Source: Neolewinella persica DSM 23188
Lineage (GTDB): Bacteria > Bacteroidota > Bacteroidia > Chitinophagales > Saprospiraceae
Length of the DNA: 40,849 nt
Assembly (NCBI RefSeq): GCF_000373105.1
Contig: NZ_KB890480.1
Location: 16,120-56,968 of the forward strand
Reading direction: 5' to 3'
The position numbers were made by a program, and so were the translations under genes. The notes beneath the pieces are model-generated. The model ran no database searches and was not told the origin of the DNA. It worked only from the letters and a program-made list of their open reading frames with translations. Shown piece after piece: positions 1-10,900 of this stretch (its first letter is position 1; each line of letters begins with the position of its first letter).

Positions 1-95
1 TGCAACCCCTGCAACCCCTGCAACCCCTGCAACCCCTGCAACCCCTGCAACCCCTGCAACCCCTGCAACCCCTGCAACCCCTGCAACCCCTGCAA
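1..95. repeat. Tandem array of 9-bp unit TGCAACCCC
   Basis: Ten uninterrupted perfect copies of TGCAACCCC fill positions 1-90, followed by a partial TGCAA that runs into an A-tract. The window edge lies inside the array, so its true length is unknown. The core TGCAAC is shared with the arrays at 13433-13486 and 40754-40849. Bases 96-190 hold a short G/C-rich stretch and a small GGCAG/CTGCC hairpin, with no gene. Confidence 0.97.
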
Positions 96-190
96 AAAAA
101 AGGGCCGCAGACTAAAAGTCCACGACCCTGTTTTTGGTCAGTAAATTAGGAGCAAGGGCAGGAACTGCCTACTTGCGAAACTGATTGAGC

Positions 191-1222
191 TTACTTGAGC
201 ACTACCGTGCCCTGGCCAACAAAGAAGCCTTTGTTGTACAGCTCAGCGGTGTAAGTACCTTCAGCGTATTGCTGATTAGCTACTTTCCACTCGGCACAGT
301 GGCTGGCGGCGGAACCGTCGAAACCGAAGTTGACGGACTTGGTGTAGGGGATCTGGTCACCGGTCTCGGCGCTGGTCATGATACCACTACCTTCTGCATC
401 AATCTGGATTGTTTCACCCGCTGGGTTGATAATCCGTAGCTGGAAACTTTCATCTCCGGGCTGCGCCACGCCATTGTCGAGGCTATTGAAACAAACGTAG
501 AGGCGGTCAATGCTGTTGGCATTTTTCCGGTCGACAAACTTGCCGTTAGAGCGTTCTTTTTGGCCAACTACCGTAACGTTATTGGCTTTGATCACACTGG
601 CGATGCCGACTTTACGACTCAGTTCCTGATTGGTACTGGTCAGTTGCTCCCGTTCGGAAACGAGGACAGCACGCTCGGTGTTGAGGCTCTCGTTTTGTTG
701 GCGGCTGACTTGGAGATCGCTGCTGAGCAGGTTTCGTTCGCTGGTCAAAATTTGGTTGTTCTCGGTGAGCTGGGCATTGGCGATTCGCATCTCTTCGAGT
801 TGAACCAGGTAGCCGTCAGTCTGTGTGCGGAGTTCTTTCAACTCCCGGCGGGCAGCCACGAGGTTACGGCTGTCGCGGGCGAGACCGGTAATTTTGTCCT
901 TCTGTGTGCGGAGTTCCTCTTTTTGCTGGTCAATCAGCGCATTGAGTTCCTCATTACTGCCGCGCATTTCTTCAAGCTCTGCGAGGCTCTCGTAGTACTG
1001 CTTTTCGGCAGTTGCTTTGAACTGCTCCATTTCGACGAGGTCGGTGGCGAGTTCAGCGTTTTCGGTACCGCGGTTAGCGTAACCGATGCCCAGACCTGCA
1101 AGGGCCAGCAGCAACACGGCAATTGCACCCAGCAAAAGGGGCGTGCGGTTGGGCTTCGGCGCCGGAGTAGGCGTGAACTTGGGGGATGGGGTGGAGGATG
1201 GATTATTCTGAATGGTAGCCAT
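191..1222 (-). CDS. Membrane-anchored coiled-coil protein of unknown function
   Basis: A 343-residue protein starting at ATG 1222. Residues 1-28 are rich in Pro, Thr and Lys and probably cytoplasmic. Residues 29-48 form one transmembrane helix of Leu, Ala, Ile and Gly. Residues about 52-208 are a long heptad-rich coiled coil full of Glu, Gln, Leu and Asn. Residues about 209-343 form a separate globular, probably beta-rich domain with a Val-Val-Leu-Lys end. The layout (short cytoplasmic tail, single helix, periplasmic coiled-coil stalk, head domain) is typical of uncharacterised Bacteroidota envelope proteins. I do not recognise a catalytic motif, and the function is unknown. It stands alone: downstream is the 9-bp repeat array, and upstream is a long non-coding gap before the giant gene on the other strand. 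A structural or scaffolding role is inference only. Confidence 0.85.
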   Translation of the reverse strand: MATIQNNPSSTPSPKFTPTPAPKPNRTPLLLGAIAVLLLALAGLGIGYANRGTENAELATDLVEMEQFKATAEKQYYESLAELEEMRGSNEELNALIDQQKEELRTQKDKITGLARDSRNLVAARRELKELRTQTDGYLVQLEEMRIANAQLTENNQILTSERNLLSSDLQVSRQQNESLNTERAVLVSEREQLTSTNQELSRKVGIASVIKANNVTVVGQKERSNGKFVDRKNANSIDRLYVCFNSLDNGVAQPGDESFQLRIINPAGETIQIDAEGSGIMTSAETGDQIPYTKSVNFGFDGSAASHCAEWKVANQQYAEGTYTAELYNKGFFVGQGTVVLK

Positions 1223-1963
1223 GTGGCGTTGGTTTAGTGATGGCTTCCCTCACTATGGCCAGTGCAACGGCCGGGAGCGAAACCGGAAAAATGTCCCTGA
1301 AAGAAAAAGCGTGTTCGTTGGTCGGGACGGGGCTATTAACGCACCTTTATCGAAAAGTATTACGGATTTATGTTAAAGTTTGTTTGGATGCCTTAAAATA
1401 TGTCCTCATAACAGGTTCAGGCATGGCGTAAACATTAGGGTTGCCGGGTTTTTAGCTCAGGTTGAAAAAAATTAGATAAATAATGCGGGGACGCAGGATG
1501 CAGGGGAGGGTTTGACGGAGCAAGGGAAGACGTCTTGAGCGTTCTTGCTGGTCTATTCGTCCAACTGGAAACATAAGTCCAAACTCAATAGCATAATTTC
1601 TAATAGGTATATTCACCTGGTTTTGATGTTTATCGATCAATTCCTCTCGTACTTTTATCAGTTAATCAGCACTTTTAGATAACTTGCAGGCTAAATCAGT
1701 GAAGTTTATCAAGTTTTTTGGATAGTAAACGTCACGTTTTTAAGAAAGAAGTGATGTTCGGCTTCTTGCTTTTTTGAAATTTTTAGCACACTTGACACAC
1801 TATTTTCTATAAGATTTAAAACGCCTTAGGAGGCTTTGACAGCACCAAAGGATGGAACTAATCACTCCTAACGACCAAGAAAACCACCTTTTACAAGTTT
1901 GACCAAACTTTGAAAGGCACCTTGATATATGTTATACGATCTTTAATCTCAGCACACATTAAT
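1223..1963. other. Divergent intergenic region, 741 bp
   Basis: This gap separates two divergent genes and should hold both promoters, but I see no convincing TTG/TAnnTTTG Bacteroidota promoter pair. It holds a short TAGTGA/TCACTA dyad at 1235-1255, one copy of the dispersed GC-rich motif at 1485-1510, a 10-bp palindrome AAGACGTCTT at 1527-1536, and an AT-rich stretch from about 1560 to 1850. Short open frames here lack coding character. Confidence 0.6.
1485..1510 (+). repeat. Dispersed GC-rich motif, copy 1
   Basis: Contains GCGGGGACGCAGGATGCAG followed by GGGAGGG. It is closely similar to copies at 12518-12544, 30575-30600, 35684-35707 (reverse) and 37971-37995, all outside genes. Confidence 0.7.
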
Positions 1964-4900
1964 ATGACGACGACCCAAACTTTATCCCCGACCGGGACCA
2001 CAGCCTTGCTGTCGTTCCGGCATCGCTATATACTGTTCGTAGTATTAGCTACCTTATTTTCCCTTGGCGGACTTCAGGCCCAGTGTAACTACAGCAGCAG
2101 CGGATCTTTTCCCGTTATCGCAGAAGATACGGACGATGAAACCGCTCCCTTTTCCTTTACCCAGAATCTGGATGTATTCAGCGCTGGCCTGGGGGATGTA
2201 GTGGAAGTCACTGGCCCCGTCTCCGTGCGCATCTGTTTTTGGGGAGATATGAATGCGGCTAACGAAACCTTTGCGGTCAATGTTGCAGGTAATATGGTTG
2301 GCACAGTAGGTGACCTCGGGTATACCCCTTCGCAGGCTTCACCGTATTGTGAGACCTTTGTCCTCAATAGTGCAAATGATGTAGAAGACGATCTGGCCGA
2401 CCTTGATGGCGACATCAATATCACCTATAACGGCTTTGGTGGTGGCTGGAACAATAACGATGCTGGCGCTGATCAATTCAGCGCGCAGGTTGTTTCGGTC
2501 AGCTTCAATTACGACGTTCCGGTTACGATCAGCAACCCTGGCAATGCCTGTTCGGATGGCACAGACCTTGCGTTCGCGGTAACACCAGTTGACGGTACGG
2601 ACCCTAATGATGTAACGAGCTTTCAAATTTTTCCGGCGACGCCTGGTTTCAATAGTACCACAGGAACCATTGATGTAAGCGAAGCTAACCCTGGCAATTA
2701 CAACGTTGTTTATAACTACGATGTTAATGGCTGCCAATTCGAAGCATCACAGACGGTGACGGTATTTGCCGCACCAGTTGCAAATTTAAAGCCTACCACT
2801 GTAGCGTGTAAGCCTAGTGGTGGCACAGTAGACCTGGGCTTGATGTTCGATGGTTTTAATACTGGCGGCGGCACCTTTACGCTACAAAGCGGAGGTGGTA
2901 GTATCACTGGATCCACCTTTACTCCTCCGGGCAATGGTGCAGGATGTTACCTTATTCGTTACGAAGTGGACAATCCTAATGGTTGTGATAACGCCCCTTA
3001 TTCTGACGAAGCGAACTTGCTGATTACCGCAGAACCTGACCCCTTGCTAACCGTTACCGGTGCTGCGTCTCCGGTATGTAGTACTACGCCGGTATCCGTA
3101 ACACTCGGTAGAACCAGCAATGGTTCTGTTCCTACTTATACCGTAAATGGTAACAATGTAGGTGCAGGTACTACTATGTTGGCCTCTCCGGCCGGCGTAG
3201 GATCAATTAACTATCAAATTTGTCTGGAAGAAACGAATAGCGTAACTGTCTGTCCGGGAGTTCCGGCGACAGCGCCCTGTACTGCACAAACGTGTCTCAC
3301 GTTTACGATCTTTAATGATGGCAACGATTGTGGCGCCAATGCTGCTTTTGCCAGTGAGTGTGAGCCAGACATTAATGCAGTAGAAGTTTGTGAGGTAGAA
3401 GTTAGCAATAACTTGTTCCTCGAGTGTAGTTTCTTCAGACTGGACGGCCCACAGCTGATCGAGGCGGAGATCACTAATGCACCCGGCGTCATTCAGTGTA
3501 GTGACGAAGAAATCTCCTTCGATTGGCAAGGAAGCCTGCCCGGTCTTTTTGGTGACATCGCTACCAGTGGTCCAACCATCGCTGAACTTGACCCTGCAGC
3601 AGGAGCCGTTTGCTTTATCATCAACTTCGAAATCTGTATCCCTCTACCCATTGTAGATGATTTCTGTTTGGATCCTATTCCCTTGCCAGACTTCGTAGAA
3701 GAAGCTTGTGACAAGACCGTGGGCCAGTTTGTTTTCGATGCCTTAAGTGACTTAGTTGGTGGTACAGGAGGTAGTGGTATCGTAGTTGCTGACACCGATG
3801 GTGACGGCGCTTTTGATATCATCTTGGACGAATATACTTTCCCCGATAATGGGAGTGCGACAATCCCTAATAACGTTGAGGGAGATGGCTACATCACCGT
3901 TCGTAACGTTGTATCCTGGCCTTTCATGGCGCAGAGCGTTTGTGGTACTGTTTCCGACGAATCGATCAACCTTATTGAATTGTTGCCAATTGGTGCTATT
4001 CCTTTAGTAGGGGTAATCATTGAAGATTTGTTGGCAGCCGCTTCTTGTAACGTTGACCTGGTCTTTAGCGACGAAGAAACCGTTCGAATCCCGGTAATCA
4101 ACCGTAGTGCTCCAGAGTTTGCGAATTGCAACGAAACTGGTTACACTTTCTCCGAAGATGGCATCTGCGACACCGAAGCCAACTGGTCTATCCCCGTTGC
4201 CTACGATGGCTGTAATGGTGGATTACTGCAGTACCGTGGACGTACGGCAGGAACGGATGCAACCAACTTCAACGGTACGCCTCCTGCGGAAGTAGTAGTG
4301 GCTGAATCCGGCCTGTACCAAACGGCCGGTCCTATTCCTGGTTCTGATTTAGCACCGGGTACTTATATGGTTACTTATACTGCCTATTCTTGTTCAGCTA
4401 TTGAAAGTACTTGTACTTTCCCGGTAGTGGTTACTACTGGTGATCCAATCCTGGCTTGTCCTGCTCCTATTACCGTAAGAACAGATGCGGATCAGTGCAC
4501 AGCAGTCGTTACCGGCGTCGGACCTATTCAGGGTGCCAGCTGTGCGACGGTCATTAACTATAGTGTTGCATTTGCTGACGGTACTATGGCATCGACTACG
4601 ACTATGTACTCTGCCGCTAACCTGGGCACGCACAATGATGCCAGCGGCCTGACTTTCCCAATTGGTGAAAGTACCGTTACCTATACTATGATGGTAGACA
4701 TCAACGGAGACGGTGATGTAGATGATACCATTGATGGTACTATGGAAACTCAGACTTGCGACTTTACAATCACTGTATTAGATGCTCAACGTCCATCAGC
4801 TGCTTGTATCGATGTTGAGGTACGCCTGGACAATACCGGTAACGTATCCGTTTCTGCGGAAGATCCTGCTGATGGTACTGCTTTCTTGGACGGTGGCAGT

Positions 4901-7900
4901 ACTGATAACTGCGATACAGACCTGGATATCATGGCCGCTAAGCCAGGAGGCGCTTTTGCAGCGACTCTCGACTTTGATTGTACCGAAACAGGATACAATC
5001 TTGTAACCTTACGGGTGACCGATGCTGCTGGTAACGTCTCTACTTGTCTGTCACAGATTTATGTAGAAGATTTCTTCGAGGGCATCACTTTCGATTTAGA
5101 TGTTCCTGAAATCTGTTTAGAAAACAATAACCCTGAGCAGTTAGACTTCTCTAACTACCTCATAATTACACTTCCTGACGGAACTACACTTTCACACGAT
5201 CAGGTAGCTGCTAACAGTTACTTGGGGGATGCATTCGGTGGTTTTGGTATTTCTGCTTTTGCACCTGCTCCAGGAACAGCATCAATGGATCCTGGTAGTG
5301 TTTCTGCTGACGGTATTTACACTATGGGAGAAGGCACGGGCTACGTAACAGTCTCTTACATCCTGGCTTTCCCCGGTACCGTAGTACAGAACAATAACGT
5401 TGCGTTGACCGGTTGTTTGGAGATCGTCCACTCTACTTTCGAACTCCGCCAGCCTCTGGAAATGGAGTCTCCTGAATGTGAATGTATCGTCCAGAATGAC
5501 CGCATAGTTGATCTGGGTGAAGTCACTGGAGGCCTTGAGCCCTACACCATTCAGTATGGTGGAGTGAAACTCGATGTCGACAGTGATGGCGTTGCCGATG
5601 ACGTAGACGGTGAATACACTTATGATGGATCTACTGGCGCCGATATCGGTGACTTTGTTCAGGATTTGGGCAACCTGCTCGTTGACTACACCCAGCCGAC
5701 CTGGTCCTTTACCATTGTTGATGCTCGTGGATGTGAGATCTTCCGCTCAGGAAGCTGTGATAACGACGACGAAAATGGTACGCCAGAAATCCTTTGTGAA
5801 AACCTTGGTCCCGTTGAGCTCACAACGGAAGAAGACGTTTGTGAAGCACAATACACCTGGGAACACACCCTGCCTACGGATAACTGTGATGTAATCCTGT
5901 ACACCTACACGATCACTAACCCTGATGGTTCTATTGCCGGTCCTTTCGACATTACCGCGCTGCTGAACCCTGATATCACGAACCCGCTTCCCGATCAGTT
6001 CTTCGGCACTTACGATTTCGAGCACGTAAGTCCAACGGTAAAGACATCTACCGTGACTTACTACGCTGAGGACGCCGTGGGTAATTTCTCACAGTGTAGC
6101 TTCGAGGTAACCGTAACGGATGATGATCCCCCGCGCTTCATCAACTGTCCGGAGCCAGCCGTTATCGTTGACGCGCCAGCCACCTGGTGTTCTGCCTTTG
6201 CAAACTACTCTCTGCCACTGGCAGTAGATAACTGTAGCATTCCTGTCGTTACGCAGGTAGATGATACCGGACTCACTTCCGGTGACCTCTACCCTGTAGG
6301 TATCACGATCAATACTTTCGAAGCGGTAGACCCAACGGGCAACAGCATTCGCTGTGACGTGAAGATCATCGTGAATGACTTCCACACCCCACCAACTTTC
6401 GAATGTCCGGCGGATGCAACTGCAGACACGGACGCAGGTGACTGTGGTGCAGTAGTGAATGATCTTGCACCAACCAACATCGCAGACAACTGTCTTCCCA
6501 ACCTGACCATCGTTTACCGCATCGACGATGCTGAAGGCAACGAAGTCGCCAGCGGCTTTGATGACGCCAGTGGTAACTTCTTCGGCCTGGGTACAAGCAC
6601 CGTGAGCTACTCCGTACAGGACATGCCACTGCTGCTGATCACGGAGATCACCCATGCTTTTGACGATGCCGTTGATGGCACCCTGCCAGTTCCTGCCTTC
6701 ACCGCCGGCAACCCCGCCGACGGTGATTACCTGGAAATTACCAACTTCAACCGTGCGGCACTGGACGTCAGCTGCCTGATGATCACCCGAACCCACGCCG
6801 GAGGCGTGGAAGAGTACGCGGTGCCAACCTTTACTATCCTGCAGCCAGGCGGTACGTTGACAATTCACTTCGGTGACGGTGTCAACTCACCAACGGACGA
6901 CTTCTTTAATGTTCCTGGCGCTGCTAACCTTGCTCCCGGTGAGCCAGCAGCCTACTCCATCGGACTGTCCCGCTCCATCATTGACGTTGCCGTAATGAAC
7001 GGTTTCGACCTGACGGGTATGGACGAAGCAGCTTACTGGACGGGCAATATCGGCCCGGTCAGCGGTGGTGGTATCGTACGGACGACCGTTTGGGATACTA
7101 ATACCGCTAATGATTTCGCCCCTGGCGAAGCATGTTTGCCTACCACTTTTGGCACCCTTAATCCGGGCCTCGCACAACCAACGCCTAATGGCGCAGCTAC
7201 CGCCATCCAGGCACAGCCTACCGTTCGGGTTGAATGTGACCTGACGGTTACCGTCACCGACCGGGAAGATGCGGTCTGTGGTTTGTATGGCGAATGGAAC
7301 GATTACGTTTCCGGTGCCATTGATGTGGCTTTCGGTGAATGTATTGAAACTGTTTACACGGTAGGTGATGCTTACACTGTATCTGATGTTAATCTGAACA
7401 TCGCTGGTTTAGCCGGAGACATGGGTAACCTCACTTTTACCCTGATCAGCCCGGAAGGTACCGAAGTAGAATTGGCAGCTGCCGTTTGCGCCGGTACTAA
7501 TGAAGTCGATTTTACCTTCGATGGCGACTTCGGTCCTGCCATCGACGCAGGTTGCGGCATCCTAAATAACGCTGGTGATCTCGTAATGCCAATTGGCGAT
7601 ATTGAGATCTTTAACGGTGAAGCTGCTGCTGGTGACTGGATTCTACAGATTGGCCACAACGGTCAGGAGAGTACTGATCCCGCCGCCTTTACCTCCTCTA
7701 TCCTGTTCATCAGTTCACGGGAAGCTTATCCGGATTACACTACTACACTGGAGAATGATCTTGGTGTATGCGGTGCAAACTATACCTGGAACCATGCAAT
7801 CTTGTTTGACAATTGCCCGGGCGGAACTATCCTCTGGACCATTGTAGACTCCAGCGGCACTACCCTGGAATCGACTGCGATACCCATTTTCCCGGAGAAC

Positions 7901-10900
7901 ACAGAAGTAACTTTCTTCTTCCCCGTAGGTATCTCAACCGTAACGTATGCCCTCACGGATGCTAACGGAAATACCAGCAGCTGTAGCTTTGACGTCACCG
8001 TTAACGATACGGAATTCCCCGTCATTACCTGCCCCTCAGATGCAACCATCCAATTGGCAGGTGGCGATTGTGAAGAAGCTTACACGCCAACCGATTATAC
8101 CGCTACGGACAATTGTGCCGTGGTGGACATATACGGTATACCGCCGTTCAGTCAGCTACTCCCAATCGGAGTGAATGAAATTCAGTTCAATGTGGCAGAC
8201 GCAGCAGGAAATATTACTTCTTGTTTCTACACCGTAACAGTCCTGGAATACATTCCCGCTAATCCTCAGATGGCTTGTATCGATCAGATCAATATTCACC
8301 TCGATGGCGATTGTGAACAGGAGATTGTTCCCTCAATGGTACTTGCCGGTCGGGAGTACTACTGTTTCGATAACTATGTCCTGACCTTACTGCAAAGGAA
8401 TGACACTGGTACGTTCGATACCATCTCACCAAATGTGGTAGGTATTGACCAGATTGGCGAAGAAATCCGCTATCAAATCTACGACCCACGGAACGACATT
8501 AGTTGTTGGGGTAATATCGACGTAGGCTTCTTCGAAGCTCCGGAGTTCATTTGCCCGCCCAATATGACGGTCAGCTGTAACGCTTCTACGGATACCAGCC
8601 TCATGGGCGTTCCGGTACTTCAGAGTTGTGCCCTCGCCGGTGCAACGGTGGCTTTTGCCGATACCCTTCAACGGAATGATGCTTGTGACGATCCCCGGGC
8701 GATCCTGCGCCGGACCTGGAAAGTGACTGATGCCTATGGCAACTCTTCCAGCTGCGTACAAACGATAACGATCGAAGCCTTCGATCTTTCTACTGTTCGT
8801 TTCCCCGCCAACCGGGACGGCGAAGCAGCTCCCGCAGTCTACTGTGCAGATGCCGCTGCAGACCCAACCCTTACGGATCCCGAAAGTACCGGCTTCCCGT
8901 TTGTGGATGATGGATCAGATATTTTCACTACGAATTTCTGTAGCGCCAGCTACCTCTACTCTGATGAAGTGTACAACATCTGTGCCGGTAGCTACGAGAT
9001 CATCCGTACCTGGAAGGTTCGTAACACTTGCCAACCAGTTGTGCCAGGTGTTAACCCAATTGAGGCTGTACAGATCATTCGGGTTCTTGACTTTGAAAAC
9101 CCGGTAGTTGACTGTCCTGATGACATAACGATTAGCACGAGCAGTATCGACTGTAATGGCGCATACCTGATTCCAGAACCGGTTGTAGAAACCGGATGTA
9201 CCAACTGGGATTACACCGTGTCTGCCAGCAATGGCCTGCTTACTCAACTGCCCAACGGCACTTACCTGTTGTCTGGTCTTGACGAAGGTATCTACACCGT
9301 CCGCTACGAAGTGGAAGATGAATGTGGTCGTTACAGCGAATGTATCCTCAACCTCACGGTGATTGATCAAGTTGGTCCTACTGCAGCCTGTGAAGACGGC
9401 CTCAATGTTTCCCTTGACGGAAATGGACAGGCAGTTATCTCTGCCGCTGACGTGGACGGTAACAGCGAAGACCTCTGTGGTGAGGTTCAACTGGAAATCC
9501 GCCGCCTCTACGAACTCGACCCTGGTACCTGTCAAGCGACCACTCCATTCTACACAGATTGGTCCGCATCCGTCGGTGTTAACTGCTGTGACCTTGAAGA
9601 CATGGTTACCGTTGAACTCCGGGTAACGGACGAAGACGGCAACTCATCGATTTGTTGGACGGAAATCCTGGTAGAAGACAAAATCGCTCCTACCTGTATC
9701 GCCCCCGCAGACGTAACGATTACCTGTGTCGAATACATCGAAAGCCTGCCAAATGATATTCAGGATGCCAGTGACGCACAACTTGATGCAATGTTTGGCT
9801 TTGCCGGAGCTGCGGACAACTGTAGCGTAGCGATTACCCAAACTGTTTCCGGTGCCATCAACAACTGTGGTGTCGGTCAGATTGTCCGGGTATTCACGGC
9901 TACCGACGGTGTCGGCTTAACTAATGGTCCAGCTTGTACTCAGACAATTGACATCGTCAGTGTATTTGATTACCAAGTGACGCTTCCAATGGATGTAAGT
10001 GGTACCTGCGCTGAAATTCCAGTGTATGACGATCTTGAGTTCACCGACTTCGGTTGTGACCTGCTCACCGTAACTACCAACGTAGATACCCTCCGTACTT
10101 TGGACGCAGGTGAAGAATGCTTTAAGCTTCGCATCACCTACGACGCCGTAAACTGGTGTGAATTCAACTCACTCGGTGATCCATACCTCATCCCACGTGA
10201 CGGACACAATGGCCGCGATCCTGAAACGGAACTGCTCTACCTGAACGTTTTACCTGGTGTTAACCTCAATGTTTCCAGCGATGATGACGCCTTCCTCTCG
10301 CGCTTCAGCGACCGCGTCTTCAACGTTGGCCCACCACAATCCGATCGCCGGGTTGACGATGGCAATGATATCGACGGGACAAATGATGATAACGGTAATA
10401 TCGACGCCCAGGCCTACGCCCAGGACGATAGCCGTGGCTCCTTCCGCTACATTCAGTACATCAAGGTCTACGACGAAGTCGCTCCAGTCATTACGGTGAC
10501 TGAACCTGATGCATGCTTCAGTGGAAATGGTGCTAACTGTTCTGCCGTTGTAACCTTGAACTTCACGGCTGAAGACGATTGCTCTGACGTTCAGGTGACC
10601 GCTCAGCTCGACGTTGATTACGACGAGACGCTTGGCTTCCAATCTTCCCGGGCACTTACCTCTGATGAAGTAAGCATCAGTGTTACTGGTGAGTACGTTA
10701 TTCGCCTTAACGGAGCTCCCGTCGGTGAGCACGCCGTTAGGATTAACGCCGCTGATGGTTGTGGTAATTTCGATAATGCTATCCTCGAATTCTGTGTTGA
10801 CCCAGTACTGGCACCAACACCGATCTGTATCCAGACCCTGACGGTCACACTCACTGACGATGGTGAAGGTGGCGGTATTGCAGCCATATGGGCAAGCGAC

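Noticed and set aside
1..95. CRISPR array
   Set aside because: The 9-bp units are contiguous and identical with no spacers, far too short for CRISPR repeats, and there is no cas gene in the window. The same holds for 13433-13486 and 40754-40849.
560..1237. Long open frame on the plus strand opposite the coiled-coil gene
   Set aside because: It is the antisense shadow of the coiled-coil coding sequence; the minus-strand frame has a membrane helix and regular heptads, the plus-strand frame has no domain.
6089..6868. Minus-strand open frame inside the giant gene
   Set aside because: It lies fully inside clear HYR-like and LTD-like coding sequence, is rich in Trp and Cys and has no recognisable fold.
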